Assembly (NCBI RefSeq): GCF_036323735.1
Contig: NC_086021.1
Span: 133,762,976 to 133,826,975, forward strand
DNA from: Rattus norvegicus
Lineage: Eukaryota > Chordata > Mammalia > Rodentia > Muridae
Length of the DNA stretch: 64,000 nucleotides
Direction: 5' to 3'
Shown here: positions 24,650 through 36,640 of the stretch, one piece after another
Layout: the number at the start of each line of letters is the position of its first letter
Position numbering within the stretch: position 1 is the first letter of the stretch
Made by a program: the position numbers and the translations under genes
Notes under the pieces: generated by a model
The model's database searches: none
Told to the model about the DNA's origin: nothing
Seen by the model: only the letters and a program-made list of their open reading frames with translations

Positions 24650-25500
24650 TAGGACATCAAAAACATGAAGAGTGATTGTGGAGATACTCTGATCCACGAT
24701 CCCCAGTTACAGGGTACAATGACATCCTAAGAAATCGAGTAAAGACAGCTTTCCAAGCTAGCCCTGCTGACCCTGGGGATGAGTGCACAGGTGAGCCCCG
24801 TAGGGTGTGATCATGGGAGAGATGGCCCCACCTCTCACTAGCTGCAGCATTCGGGAGAGCTGGCCCTGTACTTGACTGGGCAGTGCAGTAGAACTGTCTT
24901 TGGTGGTGTGGATGTAGGTGAGCTGGCCCTGAAGGCATGAAGACAGAAGAGCCATCCATGCTCCTTGTCAGCTGCAGCACTGGGTGAGCGGTGGGGCAGT
25001 ACTGGGGAGCTCGCCCTGGTGGTGTGATGGTGGCTTCAGGAGAGCTGCCAGGCTCACCAACTCAGCTACCATCCAGGCCCAGACTCAGGGGTTTGAGTTG
25101 GCCTAGCCTAGTATCTACCTCATGTATGAACTCCTGGAGCATGTGAAGGGGCCAGTCCTGCAGAAGCTCCATGACACAGGACAACAGGACATCTGAGAGG
25201 AGTCCTGGTGAGGATCCAGTATTGATGGTGGAGCAGAGGCCAGAGGCCTCAAACCAGACCAATGACTCACTACAGGGAACATTTGCAAGTAAAGATGTGT
25301 GGACAAAAGGGTGCACCATGGGACACACTGACACACTGTACCTTCCATGATAGTATTTTGGTTTTGTTTTTTTATTATTTCTTTTTATTTTCTTTTGGAG
25401 GGGAGGTTGCAAGGGCAGAAGGGATAGAAAGATGAGTGGGACTGGAACAGATGATGTGAAATTCACAAAGAATCATTCAAAAGTAAAAGAAAAAAAAGAT
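24650..25500 (+). mobile_element. Lx-type L1 3'UTR with A-rich end
   Basis: A G+C-richer stretch built of repeated phrases (GAGAGCTGGCCCTG, GTGAGCTGGCCCTG, CTCACTAGCTGCAGCA). It ends AGTGGGACTGGAACAGATGA, then TGTGAAATTCACAAAGAATC and an A-rich tail near 25482-25500, the usual 3' end of Lx L1s. No reading frame remains; the open stretches here are chance. Confidence 0.7.
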
Positions 25501-26013
25501 ATCTCTCTAAAGATAGAAAGTGTCACATTTCAATTTAAAATCTGTTTTCTTGCAATTCATGTGAGTTTTGCCTTTTGCTCTGGTAACACTTGTATTCACT
25601 TTAACGTGACAATATCTCCAGTTAACATTAGTGAACGAAACTGAAGTTTTCAGTGGCTATCTGAGACTTACTGCAAGGCTTCGCTTTCTCCCTCACCCCA
25701 TGTCACAACGATGAGACAAATGTGTCCAACCTCACATACAAATAATACAGGGAGAGACAAACACATTAAGCTAAGATCGTTTCTGTAAAAATGTGATCTT
25801 AATATTTAAACCTAATGTGAATGGTCATTAGTCAGTGAAAATACTTCATTGATTCTTAATGCTGGGGAGAGACAGAGAGAGGCAGATTCCTGGTGCCTTC
25901 CTGCCAGGCAGGCTGGCCAAGAGGTGAGCTACAGTCCCAGAGGGAGACCTGCTCAAAAACCAAGGTGAAGAGTGCTAGCAGAAGACACTCAACCTTAGGC
26001 TTTTCCATGTGCG

Positions 26014-26015
<2 letters not shown>

Positions 26016-26106
<91 letters not shown>

Positions 26107-26128
26107 ACGCGTGTTTGTGTGTGTGTGC
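26016..26128. repeat. Long interrupted (GT)n tract
   Basis: About 113 bp of alternating purine-pyrimidine sequence, interrupted by TATGTTT (26066-26072) and by CACGCG (26106-26111). It is a Z-DNA-prone tract. Confidence 0.96.
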
Positions 26129-26869
26129 CCCTGACATGGGCCTATGTGAGTAGCAGATTATCACCATGTGGCCATTTCTAAGATGACCTTAAAGCAGAGG
26201 GTTAGAGTTCTTCGAATGTTCTTACTGTGGATCAGCTTGTTAAAGCCTCACGAGCAGCTCCCTCAGTGGTACTGTCAGGTAACTCTTTGCTTACTCTACC
26301 ACAGTCAGCAAAGCTTCAGTATTCAATGACAGTGACTTATTCCATCACACTCCCATTTGCTCTCCAATTTTGAACATTTTATCGATTTCTTTTGAATTGA
26401 GACTTGACAGGAAGCAAGAAATAATAAAATCCTACTATCTTACCAAACTCCGACTTCTTTATAAAGCAACACCTCCCAGGTATCCAGGCACTTACTCTCC
26501 TGAGAAGTTTCCCACTTGCTTCCAGACGGTGACCATCCTATGTCCCAAATCACCATCCTGCGTTTTCTGAAGGCCATGCCATGATATGAACAGCAGTCAT
26601 TCCTTCTTCTCTCTGGGTGTGCTTTGTGTTAGTTATTGTGGTGTACACCATGAAAATTTAATAACCTAGCACAACAGTTCTTTTGTCTTATAATTATCTG
26701 GGTGCCCTGTCTACAAGCCCTCATAAAGTGGTAATCAAGGTATTAACCAGGGAAGCCACTAATCTCAACTCTCAGTCCTGAGGGAAATCCAGACTACCCT
26801 GCACTGGCTGTAGCTACAAACATCAGCTCCTCATTATGGCCTCTTCAGAGCATCATTTCTCAAAAGAAG

Positions 26870-27185
26870 TTTATTTCCTACAAAACAGTGAATCGGAGAA
26901 TAAAAGTTCTTGAATGGAAGCCATAGTTTTAATAAAGTCTCCAGTGGATCTGTTCCTCTAACTGGGCTGCCTTGTCTGGTCTCAGCCAGAGAGGATATGC
27001 TAGTCCTGCATTGACTTGAGGTGCTGGGGCAGTGTGGTGGTGGTGGGTGATACCTAGAGGGGGCTTCCCTTTTCAAAGAAGAAGGGGAGTGAGGAATGGG
27101 GAGAGGGTCTGTATGAGGGAGGAGATGGGGGCTGATATTGAGATGTACAGTGAATAATTAAATAAATTTAATAAACATTATGAAA
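26870..27185 (+). mobile_element. L1 3'UTR end fragment
   Basis: It has the purine-rich GAAGGGGAGTGAGGAATGGG segment, then GGGGGCTGATATTGAGATGT and ACAGTGAATAATTAAATAAA, the known end of a rodent L1 3'UTR with its AATAAA. Confidence 0.65.
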
Positions 27186-27692
27186 AGAAACAATCTTCAG
27201 CATGATGTTACTTCTGTACATAGAGAAGGGGAGGTATTCCCCTGCAGTGCACACTAGAAAGGGAGGCCATTGTAAAGTGTTTATTGCAAGTCATTCATTA
27301 GATGACCATTTAAGGCTTTGCCATAGACCCACATGCTTTACAGCCTAATTCAAGCATTCGTAGAGAAACAGATGAAGCAGGCATATTTTCTGTGGAAAAC
27401 TGGTCCTTTCTTTCACAGGGAAATGAGAGAAGGCTTGGGTCATATCTGTTTTTGTTAGCTTGCATTGTGCCTTCTTAGGTCTGACATGGAGAGAACTGAC
27501 AATGTCACCTGACCTCCACATAAGAATATCATCATGTCTTGAGACTCAACCTGAAAATAATTCTCTTAACTTCACTACTTTAAGAGAATAAGATCATAGA
27601 TGTCATTTGAATTTCCTTTAAAATATTAAGAGTTTTTTCACAGAGTACAGAGGAATGCTTAAACACTCATAGTTGTCCATGACCATCTAAGT

Positions 27693-27900
27693 CAGTGGTA
27701 CTTTGCTCCTTTGGGGTCGAATGACCCTTTCACAGGGGTCACCTATGGCCATCAAAAATACAGATACTTAAATTATGATTCATAACAATAGCAAGATTAC
27801 AGTTATGAAGTAGCAATGACATAATTTTATGGTTGGGGGTCACCACAACATGAGGAACTGTATTAAGGGCTCACAGCATTAGGAAGGGTGAGAATCACTG
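27693..27900 (+). mobile_element. URR1-like hAT-Charlie MITE
   Basis: It is 208 bp, starting CAGTGGTACTTTGC and ending GGTGAGAATCACTG, so the ends are imperfect inverted repeats. Internal phrases TTTGGGGTCGAATGACCCTT and GGTTGGGGGTCACCACAACA match the rodent URR1 consensus. The 8-bp flanks ATCTAAGT and TCCTAAAC are only partly alike. It is non-autonomous and has no transposase. Confidence 0.85.
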
Positions 27901-28982
27901 TCCTAAACAAAACAAAATCTGAAAAGAATCAAAAGCTATTGGCTTTCACACAGGATGTACATTGGAGTCACCTCCAGGAGTTACGTTTCCTCTTGAAACA
28001 CTGAGGCCCAGGCTTGTTCCCAGGTCAGCTCTATCAGTGAATAGAGAATGGGGGATGTAGACTTTTCTACTCCCTCATAATCTCTAATGCTCTCACTGCA
28101 ATGAGAAGTCACAAGACAAGTGAAAAAAACAAAGCAAACTCCTTTGTAACCTAGTTCTGGCCCACTATCTCCTCTTTAGCACAGTGACAAGCCTTACTCC
28201 TTGCCGATCCAGGTTTCTATCATGTCTCTATTTATAGTTAGCACTAGAAGGAACACAAACGCAAGAAAGAGCTGTCACCATTCTGCCAATGAAGCCACTA
28301 TGGAATATAAGGTACATAAAAGTCCATTCTTAGAAACAGCATGCATTAGATATGATAAAATCCCTCTGCAGGTTTGTGATTGCTATCCCCATCTCAGAGC
28401 ACAGTCTGAAGTCACTTGGAGGACAGCAGGGTGGCAGTGGAACAAAACTGGTAAAAACTTGGCTGTTGGTTAGGCAGGACAAGACGACAGGCAAACCACC
28501 ATAAGTCCACAAGCTCATGTTCAGATTGTTGAGCAGAAACTGTCAAGTCCATTACAAATACCAAAAATTGGTTAGGGCTTTTGGGACTCCTGAACCCAAA
28601 TGTCTGTATCTTTTCCAAGATTAGGGCTGTCTAGGATTATTGTTTTACAGATATTTTATACTTTCCCTCTTTTAAGACCCCCAAGAGTCAGATTCAGATA
28701 TTGTTTGTGTAATGGTGCCTACATGCCTCTGGTTTGGTTTTGCTTTTGATTTTTGTGTTCTTCTTTGTCTTTCCTCTTTTCTTTTTCTATTTTCTCTTTT
28801 TCTTTCATCTGATTGGAATATTCAAAGAAGTTGTCTTTAAGTTCACTGACTTCACTATTACTTTGTCCAGTGTTTGTGAGGTTTCCCAATGGTGAGAAGA
28901 GGAAAGTGTTGGCTTCGTGATAAGAAAACTCCAATCAGCTATATTCATTAACTCAAAAAATGATAGTAAAAAGAGTATATTA

Positions 28983-29115
28983 AGGCTGGAGAGATGCTCA
29001 GTGGTTAACATAATTGCTGCTCTTGCAGAGGACCTGGGCTTGGTTACAAGCACCCACATTGGACACTTCACAACTTTATGACACTAGTTCCAGGGGACTT
29101 GGTGTCATCTTCAAG
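28983..29115 (+). mobile_element. B3 SINE, 5' part
   Basis: GGCTGGAGAGATGCTCAGTG, AGAGGACCTGGGCTTGGTTA and AGTTCCAGGGGACTTGGTGT in B3 order. It is immediately followed by a B1-like unit. Confidence 0.7.
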
Positions 29116-29120
29116 GCCTC

Positions 29121-29265
29121 AGTAGGCATGGTGGCTCATGATTTTAACTCCAGTACCCAGCAAAGGCAAAAGCAGGCAGACCTCTGAGTTGAAGGACAGC
29201 CTGCTCTAGGGAGCTAGTTCCAGGATGCAGGGCTCCATGGTAAGGTCCTGTCACAGAAGTACTTT
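29121..29265 (+). mobile_element. B1 SINE, diverged
   Basis: GGCATGGTGGCTCATGATTT, GCAGGCAGACCTCTGAGTTG and AGGACAGCCTGCTCTAGGGA follow the 7SL-derived B1 order. It lies between two B3 copies. Confidence 0.7.
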
Positions 29266-29277
29266 TACAATTTTAGG

Positions 29278-29470
29278 GGACTGGAGAGATGGATTGGTTG
29301 TTAAGAGCACTGGCTGCTCTTCTGGAGGGTCTAGGTTTATTTGTAGTACCTAAACTGGGGCTCACAACTTTCTGTAACTCCAGTTCTAGGGGTCTCTGAG
29401 GGCATCAGGTATACATGCGGTGCTTAGACATACATGCAGAAAAAACACTAATACACATAAAATAAAAATA
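29278..29470 (+). mobile_element. B3 SINE
   Basis: GGGGACTGGAGAGATGGATT, GTTAAGAGCACTGGCTGCTC, AACTCCAGTTCTAGGGGTCT and an A-rich end with ACATAAAATAAAAATAAAC. It is a near full-length B3. Confidence 0.75.
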
Positions 29471-29779
29471 AACTATAAAAATGTTAAAATTTTCTTTTAC
29501 AGAGATGTATTTATCATAATCTAATATTATTGTGAATTATCTTCTGCATGCTTATGTATAGTCAACATTGATATAGATTGTCTTTATAATCTGAGAGTAA
29601 CTGTAGACATGATTTTAAATATTTTTGTTTACATTATTTAAAAATCTTGAACCACATTTTAAAATACGTTATATATAATACGTTTTGATAAAATCCATAA
29701 TTCTATTCTCTCCCTTCACCCTACTCACCAAAATGTTCCCATTCCAAAATTACATGCTTTCTATCCCCTCTTTAAATAA

Positions 29780-29914
29780 CCACTGAGTGCATCTAGTGCT
29801 GCTAGTAAGTGCAAGGATGCATGGGTCTGGGATCATCTGCTGAGCTTGGTCAGTCTCTGCTGGGGCACACTCCTGAAGAAACCTGACACCGCCTTCCCCA
29901 GGAGCCCTCAGCTG
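29780..29914 (-). mobile_element. Lx-type L1 fragment, left part
   Basis: The plus-strand phrases TGCATGGGTCTGGGATCATC and CCAGGAGCCCTCAGCTGCCA belong to an old L1 in reverse. The same element resumes at 36338 after the younger L1. Joining the two flanks across a single copy of the duplication CCAATATCCTC gives an uninterrupted old element. Confidence 0.7.
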
Positions 29915-29925
29915 CCAATATCCTC
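29915..29925. repeat. Target-site duplication, left copy (L1 29.9-36.3 kb)
   Basis: CCAATATCCTC, an exact match to 36327-36337. Confidence 0.75.
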
Positions 29926-29943
29926 TCCTTTTTTTTTTTTTTT

Positions 29944-30111
29944 GTTTGACTAATACTTATCTTCAGTTTTCCCAAGGATTTACAAAATTACTACTATTTG
30001 AAGTACGTATGAAAGAAGATAATTATCACATATGATTGCATATTACACATGATAGATATAAATTGTGACCTAATTTTCTATTTTTTAAATTATATATATA
30101 TATATATTTAA
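29944..30111 (-). other. Probable L1 3' transduced segment
   Basis: Unique AT-rich sequence lying between the L1's own 3' end (with an AATAAA/T-A rich end near 30090-30118) and the terminal T15 next to the target duplication. L1 transcripts that read past a weak poly(A) site carry such flanking DNA. No canonical AATAAA was seen just before the T15 tail, which weakens the case. Confidence 0.55.
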
Positions 30112-30821
30112 ATTTTTATTAGATAGATTTCTTTACTTGCATTCAAATGTTATTTCCCTTCCCGGTTTCCTGACTATAAGCCCCCATTCCCTCCCCTCCC
30201 TCTCCCCCATACGGGTATTTCCCCTATACATCCCCCTTACTGCCTCCCACCCCATATTCCCCTGCACTGGGGGTCCAACCTTGGCAGGACCAAGGGTTTC
30301 CCTTTCCCCTGGTGCTCCGACAAGGCTATTCTCTGCTACATATGCAGTTGGAGCCCTGGGTCAGTCTTTCAGTAGTGGTTTAGTCCCTGGAAGCTCTGGT
30401 TGGTTGGCATTGTTGTTTATGTGGGGTTGCAAGCTCCTTCAGCTCTTTCAATACTTCCTCCAATTCCCACAAAGGGGGCCACATTCTCAGTTCAGTGGTT
30501 TGCTGCTAGCATTGACCTCTGTATTGGACATGCTCTGGATGTGTCTCTCAGGAGAGATCTATATCCGGTCCCTTTCAGCATGCATTTTTTAGCTTCATCA
30601 ATCTTATCTAGTTTTGGTGGCTGTATATATATGGGCCACATGTGGGGCAGGCTCCGAATGGCCATTCCTTGAGTCGCTGCTCTAAACTTTGCTTCCATAT
30701 CCCCTCGTATGGATATTTTCCCCCTTTTAAGAAGGAGTGGGAGCATCTGCATTTTGGTTATCCTTCTTCTTGAGCTCTCTGTGGTCTGTGGATTGCCTCT
30801 TGGATAATTCGAGCTTTTGGG

Positions 30822-33800
30822 CTAATATCCACTTATCAATGAGTGCATACCAAGTGTGCTTTTCTGTGATTGAGTCACCTCACTCAGGATCATATTGTCT
30901 AATTCATTCCATTTGCCTATGAATTTCATGAAGTCATTGTTTTTGATAGCTGAGTAGTACACCATTGTGTATATGTATCACATTCTTTTGAATCCATTCC
31001 TCTGTTGAAGGCCATCTGGGTTCTTTCCAGCTTCTGGCTATTATAAATAAGGCTGCTATGAACATAGTGGAGCATGTGTCTTTGTTGTATGTTGGAGCAT
31101 CTTTTGGGTATATGCCCAAGAGAGGTATAGCTGGGTCCTCAGGTAGTGCAATGTCCAATTTTCTGGGGAACCTCCAGACAGATTTCCAGAATGGTTGTAC
31201 CAGTCTGCAATCCCACCAACAATGGAGGAGTGTTCCTCTTTCTCCACATCCTCGCCAGCATCTGCTGTCACCTGAGTTTTTTTTAATCTTAGTCATTCTG
31301 ACTGGTGTGAGGTGGAATCTCAGGGTTGTTTTGATTTGCATTTCCCGGATGACTAAGGATGTTGAACATTTCTTTAGGTGCTTTTTTGGCCATTCAATAT
31401 TCCTCATCTGAGAATGTTTTGTTTAGCTCTGTGCCCCATTTTTTAATAGGGTTATTTGTCTCTCTGGAGTCTAGCTTCTTGAGTTCTTTGTATATTTTGG
31501 ATATTAGCCCTCTATCAGATGTAGGATTGGTAAAGATATTTTTCCAATCTGTTGGTTGCCGTTTTGTCCTAATGACAGTGTCTTTTGCCTTACAGAAGCT
31601 TTGCAGTTTTATGAGGTCCCACTTGTCAATTCTTGATCTTAGAGTATGAGCGATTGGTGTTTCATTCAGGAAATTTTCCCCAATGCTCATGTGTTTGAGA
31701 CTCTTGCCCACTTTTTCTTCTATTACTTTAAGTGTATCTGGTTTGATGTGGAGTTCCTTGATCCACTTGGACTTTGTACATGGTGATGAGAATGGATAAA
31801 TTTGCATTCTTTTACATGCTGACCTCCAGCTGAACCAGCACCATTTGTTGAAAATGCTATCCTTCTTCCATTGGGTGATTTTAGCTCCTTTGTCAAAGAT
31901 CAAGGGACTATAGGTATGTGGGTTCATTTCTGAGTCTTCAAATCTGTTCCACTGATCTATCTGCCTGTCTCTGTACCAATACCATACAGTTTTTATGACT
32001 ATTGCCTGAAGTCAGGGATGGTGATTCCCCCAGAAGTTCTTTTATTGTTGAGTTTTTCGCTATCCTAGGTTTTTTGTTATTCCAAATGAATTTGCAAATT
32101 GCTCTTTCTATCTCTATAAAGAATTGAGTAGGAATTTTGAAGGGAATTGCATTGAATCTATAGATTGCTTTTGGCAAAATGGTCATCTTTATATATTAAT
32201 CCTGCCAAGCCATGAACATCTTTCCATCTTCTGAGATCTTCCCCAATTTCTTTCTTCAGAGACTTGAAGTTCTTGTCATACAGATCTTTCACTTGCTTGG
32301 TTAATGTCATACCAAGATATTTTATATTACTTGGGACTACTGTGAAGGGTGTCATCTCCTTAATTTCTTTTTCAGCCTGTTTATCCTTAGAGTAGAGGAA
32401 GGCTACTGATTTCCTTGAGTTAATTTTATACCCCGACACTTTGCTGAAGTTGTTTATCAGGTTAAGTAGTTCTCTGGTGGAACTTTTGGGGTCACTTAAG
32501 TACACTATTGTATCATCTGCAAATCGTGATATTTTGATTTCTTCCCTTCCAATTTGTATGCCTTTGACCTCCTCTCACTGTCTGATTGCTCTGACTAGGA
32601 CTTCGAGTACTATATTGAATAAATAGGGAGAGAGTGGGCAGCCTTCTCTAGTCCCTGATTTTAGTGGGATTGTTTCTCTCCATTTTGTTTGATGTTGCTG
32701 TATATTGCTTTTAGTATGTTTAGATATGGGCCTTGAATTTCTGATCTTTCCAGGACTTTTATCACGAAGGAGTGTTGAATTTTGTGAAATTCATTCTCAG
32801 CATCTAATGAAATGATCATGTGGTTCTTATCTTTGAGTTTGTTTATATAGTGGATTACATTGATGGATTTTCATATATTAAACCATCCCTGCATCCCTGG
32901 GATGAAGCCTACTTAATCGTGATGGATGATTATTTTGATGTGTTCTTGGATTTGGTTTGCAAAAATTTTATTGAGTATTTTTGTGTCAATATTCAAAAGG
33001 GAAATTGGTCTGAAGTTCTCTTTCTTTGTTGGGTCTTTGTGTGGTTTAGGTATAAGAGTAATTGTGGCTTCATAGAAGGAATTCGGTAGTGCTCCATCTG
33101 TTTCTATTTTGTGGGATAGTTTGGACAGTATTGGTATGAGGTCTTCTATGGAGTTCTCATAGAATTCTATACTGAACCCATCTGGACCTGGGTTCTTTTT
33201 GGTTAGGAGACTTTTAATAACTGCTTGTATTTCTTTAGGAGTTATGGGGTTGTTTAGATGGTTTATTTGTTCCTGATTTAACTTTGGAACCTGGTATCTG
33301 TGTAGAAAATTTCTTGCAGATTTTTCAGTTTTGTTGAATATAGGCTTTTGTAGAGGAATCTGATGATTTTTTAAAATTTCTTCAGATTCTGTTGTTATGT
33401 CTCCTTTTTCATTTCTGATTTTGTTAATTTGGATACACTTTCTGTGACCTCTGGTTAGTCTGGCTAAGGGTTTATCTATCTTGTTGATTTTCTCAAAGAA
33501 CCAGCTCCTGGTTTTGTTGATTCTTTGTACAGTCCTTTTCGCTTCTACTTGCTTGATTTCAGCTCTGAGTTTGATTATTTCCTGTCTTCTACTCCTCTTG
33601 GGTTTATTTATTTCTTTTTGTTCTAGAGCTTTTAGGTGTGCTGTCAAGCTGCTCACATATGCTCTCTCCTGTTTCTTTTTGCAGGCACTCAGAGCTATGA
33701 GTTTTCCTCTTCGTACTGCTTTCATTGTGTCCCAAAAGTTTGGGAATGTTGTATCTTCATTTTCATTAAATTCTAAGAAGTCTTTAATTTGTTTCTTTAT

Positions 33801-34620
33801 TTCTTCCTTGACCAAGTTGTCATTGAGTAGAGCATTGTTCAACTTCCATATATATGTGGGCTTTCTGTCATTATTGTTGTTATTGAAGACCAGTCTTAGT
33901 CCGTGGTGATCTGATAGGTGCATGGGATTATTTTTATCTTCATGTATCTGTTGAGGCCTGTTTTATGACCTAGTATATGGTCAATTTTGGAGAAGGTTCC
34001 ATGAGGTACTGAAAAGAAGGTATATCCTTTTTATTTAGGATGGAATGTTCTATAAATATCTGTTAAATCCATTTGGTTCATAACTTCTGTTAGTTTCTCT
34101 ATGTCTCTGTTTAATTTCTGTTTCCATGATCTGTCCATTGATGAGAGTGGGGTGTTGAAATCTCCTACTATTACCGTGTGAGGTGCAATGTGTGCTTTGA
34201 GCTTTAGTAAGGTTTCTTTTATGAATATAGGTGTCCTTACATTTGGAACATAGATATTTAGGAGTGAGAGCTCATCTTGGTGGATTTTTCCTTTGATGAA
34301 TATGAAGTGTCCTTCCTTATCTTTTTTAATGACTTTTGGTTGAAATTCAATTTTATTTGATATTAGAATGGCAACTCCAGCTTGTTTCTTTGGGCCATTT
34401 GCTTGGGAAGTTGTTTTCCAGCCATTTACTCTGAAGTAGTGTCTGTCTTTGTCTCTGAGTTGTATTTCTTGCATGCAGCAAAATGTTGGGTCCTCTTTAC
34501 ATATCCAGTCTGTTAGTCTATGTCTTTTAATTGGGGATTTGAGTCCGTTGATTTGAGAGAAATAAAGATATAATGATTGTTGCTTTCTGTTATTCTTATT
34601 GTTAGAGGTGGAATTATGTT
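30822..34620 (-). pseudogene. L1 ORF2 remnant (endonuclease-reverse transcriptase)
   Basis: ORF2 encodes the L1 endonuclease and reverse transcriptase. The 5' part keeps the endonuclease region with [20 protein letters not shown] (about 34190-34130). The longest intact block (33923-32913) covers the linker to the early RT domain with TLIPKPHKDPTKKENFRPIS. The RT active-site motif FADD is legible near 32515, in a different frame from its surroundings. The C-terminal block has the CWWDCRLVQPFWKSVWRF zinc-knuckle region (31407-30934). The reading ends at SLISGY and a TAG at 30822-30824. Many stops and frameshifts separate the blocks, so no functional protein is possible. Confidence 0.9.
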
Positions 34621-34654
34621 TGTTTGTTTCTCTTTTGGTTTCATTGCCAGGAAA

Positions 34655-35731
34655 TTATATTCTTGCTTTCTCTATGGTGTAGTTTCTCTCCTTGTGTTGG
34701 AGTTTTCCATCTATTATCCTTTGTAGGGCTGGATTAGTAGAAAGATACTGTGTAAATTTGGTTTTGTCATGGAATATCTTGGTTTCTCCATCTATGTTAA
34801 TTGAGAGTTTTGCTGGATTCGGTAACTTGGGCTGGCATTTGTGTTCTCTTAGGGTCTGTATGACATCTGTCCAGGATCTTCTGGCTTTCATAGTCTCTGG
34901 TGAGAAGTCTGGTGTAATTCTTAAAGGTCTGCCTTTATATGTCACTTGACATTTTCCCCTTACTGCTTTTAATATTCTTTCTTTGTTTTGTGCATTTGGT
35001 GTTTTAACTATTATGTGATGGGAGGAATTTCTCTTCTGGTCCAATCTATTTGGAGTTCTGTAGGCTTCTTTTATGTTTATGGGTTTCTCTTTCTTTAGGT
35101 TAGGGAAGTTTTCTTCTATAATTTTGTTGAAGATATTTACTGGCCCTTTAATTTGGCAGTCTTCACTCTCTTCTATACCTTTTATCCTTAGGTTTGATCT
35201 TCTCATTGTGTCCTGGATTTCCTGTATGTTTTAGGCTAGGAGCTTTTTGCATATCACATTATCTTTGACAGTTGTATCGACATTTTCTGTGCTATCTTCT
35301 GCCCCTGAGATTCTCTCTTTTATCTCTTGTATTCTGTTGGTGATGCTTGTATCTATGGCTCCTTGTCTCTTCCTTAGGTTTTCTATATCCAAGGTTGTCC
35401 CCTTTGTGCTTTCTTTATTGTTTCTATTTCCATTTTCAATTCGTTCACCTGTTTGGTTGTGTTTTCCTGTAATTCTTTCAGGGATTTTTGTGTTTCCTCT
35501 CTAAGGGCTTCTACTTGTTTACTTGTGCTTTCCTGCATTTCTTTAAGGGAGTTCTTTATGTCTTTCTTAAACTCCTCCATCATTATCAAAAAATGTGATT
35601 TTTAAATCTAAATCTTGCTTTTCTGGTGTGTTTGGATATCCAGCATTTTCTTTGGTGGGAGAACTAGGCTTTGATGATGACAAGTAGTCTTTGTTTCTGT
35701 TGCTTAGGTTCCTGCACTTGCCTCTAGTCAT
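34655..35731 (-). pseudogene. L1 ORF1 remnant (RNA-binding chaperone)
   Basis: ORF1p is the trimeric L1 RNA-binding protein. The likely start ATG is at 35729-35731 (MTRGKCRNLSNRNKD). A coiled-coil block of KEMQESTSKQVEALREETQK type is open at 35589-35383. The RRM/C-terminal block MRRSNLRIKGIEESEDCQIK is open from 35206 to 34655. Stops and a frameshift lie between 35383 and 35206, so the copy is broken. Confidence 0.85.
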
Positions 35732-36326
35732 TGGGCTGTCTCTGGTGTTTGCTTGTCTTGCTGTTACTGAGAATGACTTGACCCTGCTGTAGGCCTCTGT
35801 GTCAGCACTCCTGTAGAACTGCTTTCCTGTTTTCTTTCAGCCTTTCCTGAGAACAGGTGTTCTGATTTCAGGTGTAGTGGTGCTTCTGGAGACTGTTCCA
35901 GCTCTAGGCATGGGCAGGAATCAAAGGGTCCTTCCTGTCACTGATTGCTCGTGGGTCCTTGCACCCAGCAGGCACAGTTGGCACTATGTGAATCTCTCTT
36001 GGGTCTGGACTCTGGGCAGAGGGTATTCTCCTCTGACTTCTCAGGAGTGTCCACACTTCTGAGGGTCCAGCTCTCTCCCCCACGGGATTTGGGTGCAGGG
36101 AGCTGTTTGGCCGGTTCAGTTCGGTCCTCAGCGCAGACCAGAACCGCGGGTACCGGCAGTGGCTGCCTGTTCCTATATCCCTGTGTCCAGAGGCACTGTG
36201 CAGTTTCCCCTTGGACCCAGGACGTGGGCAGAGGTGTGCAGAGATAGCAGTCTGTTCTGTGGTTCAGGATGTCTGCACTCCTCGGTGGTCAGCTCTCTTT
36301 CCCACAGGATTTGGGTGCAGGGAACT
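35732..36326 (-). promoter_or_regulatory. L1 5'UTR with tandem promoter monomer
   Basis: G+C-rich 5'UTR. The phrase GGATTTGGGTGCAGGGA recurs 222 bp apart (near 36085 and 36307), preceded each time by an AGCTCTCT run. This suggests one full and one partial promoter monomer, the design of rodent L1 promoters. The element is truncated at 36326, within a monomer. Confidence 0.6.
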
Positions 36327-36337
36327 CCAATATCCTC
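36327..36337. repeat. Target-site duplication, right copy
   Basis: CCAATATCCTC, matching 29915-29925 at the 5' end of the L1. Confidence 0.75.
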
Positions 36338-36640
36338 CTATAGCTCCTCACTATCCCTGCTGGAATTTTGGCTAGCTTGATCTTGTGCAAATCTTGGGCA
36401 CATAGTCCCAGTCACCATGAGTTCGTGAATGCAATACCATTCATGCCAGACCGCCCACCCCACCCCCGGTTCTTGGGATCTTTCTTCCCTGTCTTCTATG
36501 ATGATGCTGAGCTTTTAGGGGAGAAATACTGATGTCTCATTTAGAGCTGAGATTGCTCGTGCTCTCAGCATCTGACTGGTTATATCACTGTATTAATCAG
36601 TATCTATTACAAAAAGAGTATGCCAGTGGAAAAGCACTAC
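36338..36640 (-). mobile_element. Lx-type L1 fragment, right part
   Basis: Continuation of the older L1 from 29914: CTGCTGGAATTTTGGCTAGC, CACCATGAGTTCGTGAATGC, CACTGTATTAATCAGTATCT. It was interrupted by the younger L1. Confidence 0.7.

Larger units (their letters stand above)
29926..36326 (-). mobile_element. Near full-length rat L1, inactive, with extra 3' sequence
   Basis: A 6.4-kb insertion read on the minus strand: 5'UTR (36326-35732), ORF1 remnant, ORF2 remnant and 3'UTR (to about 30112). Then come 168 bp that are not L1 and a 15-base poly(A) (T15 on the plus strand at 29929-29943). It is bounded by CCAATATCCTC on both sides and sits inside an older Lx L1. Both frames are broken by several stops and frameshifts, so the copy cannot mobilise itself. 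The divergence from the 41-kb and 49-kb L1 copies is modest. Confidence 0.88.

Noticed and set aside
24657..25466. Several 65-134 codon minus-strand frames
   Set aside because: Chance frames in the G+C-richer L1 3'UTR segment at 24650-25500.
25856..26167. His/Thr-rich and Cys/Val-rich frames
   Set aside because: Translations of the GT/CA tract. The same applies at 18659-19070, 38747-39024, 51040-51472, 53463-53705 and 58545-58985.
30137..30592. 151-codon open frame on the plus strand
   Set aside because: It is the antisense of an L1 3'UTR; the same sequence recurs in the other L1 copies and has no coding character.
33481..33909. 142-codon plus-strand frame rich in Leu/Ser
   Set aside because: Antisense shadow of L1 ORF2, which is open on the minus strand over the same bases.
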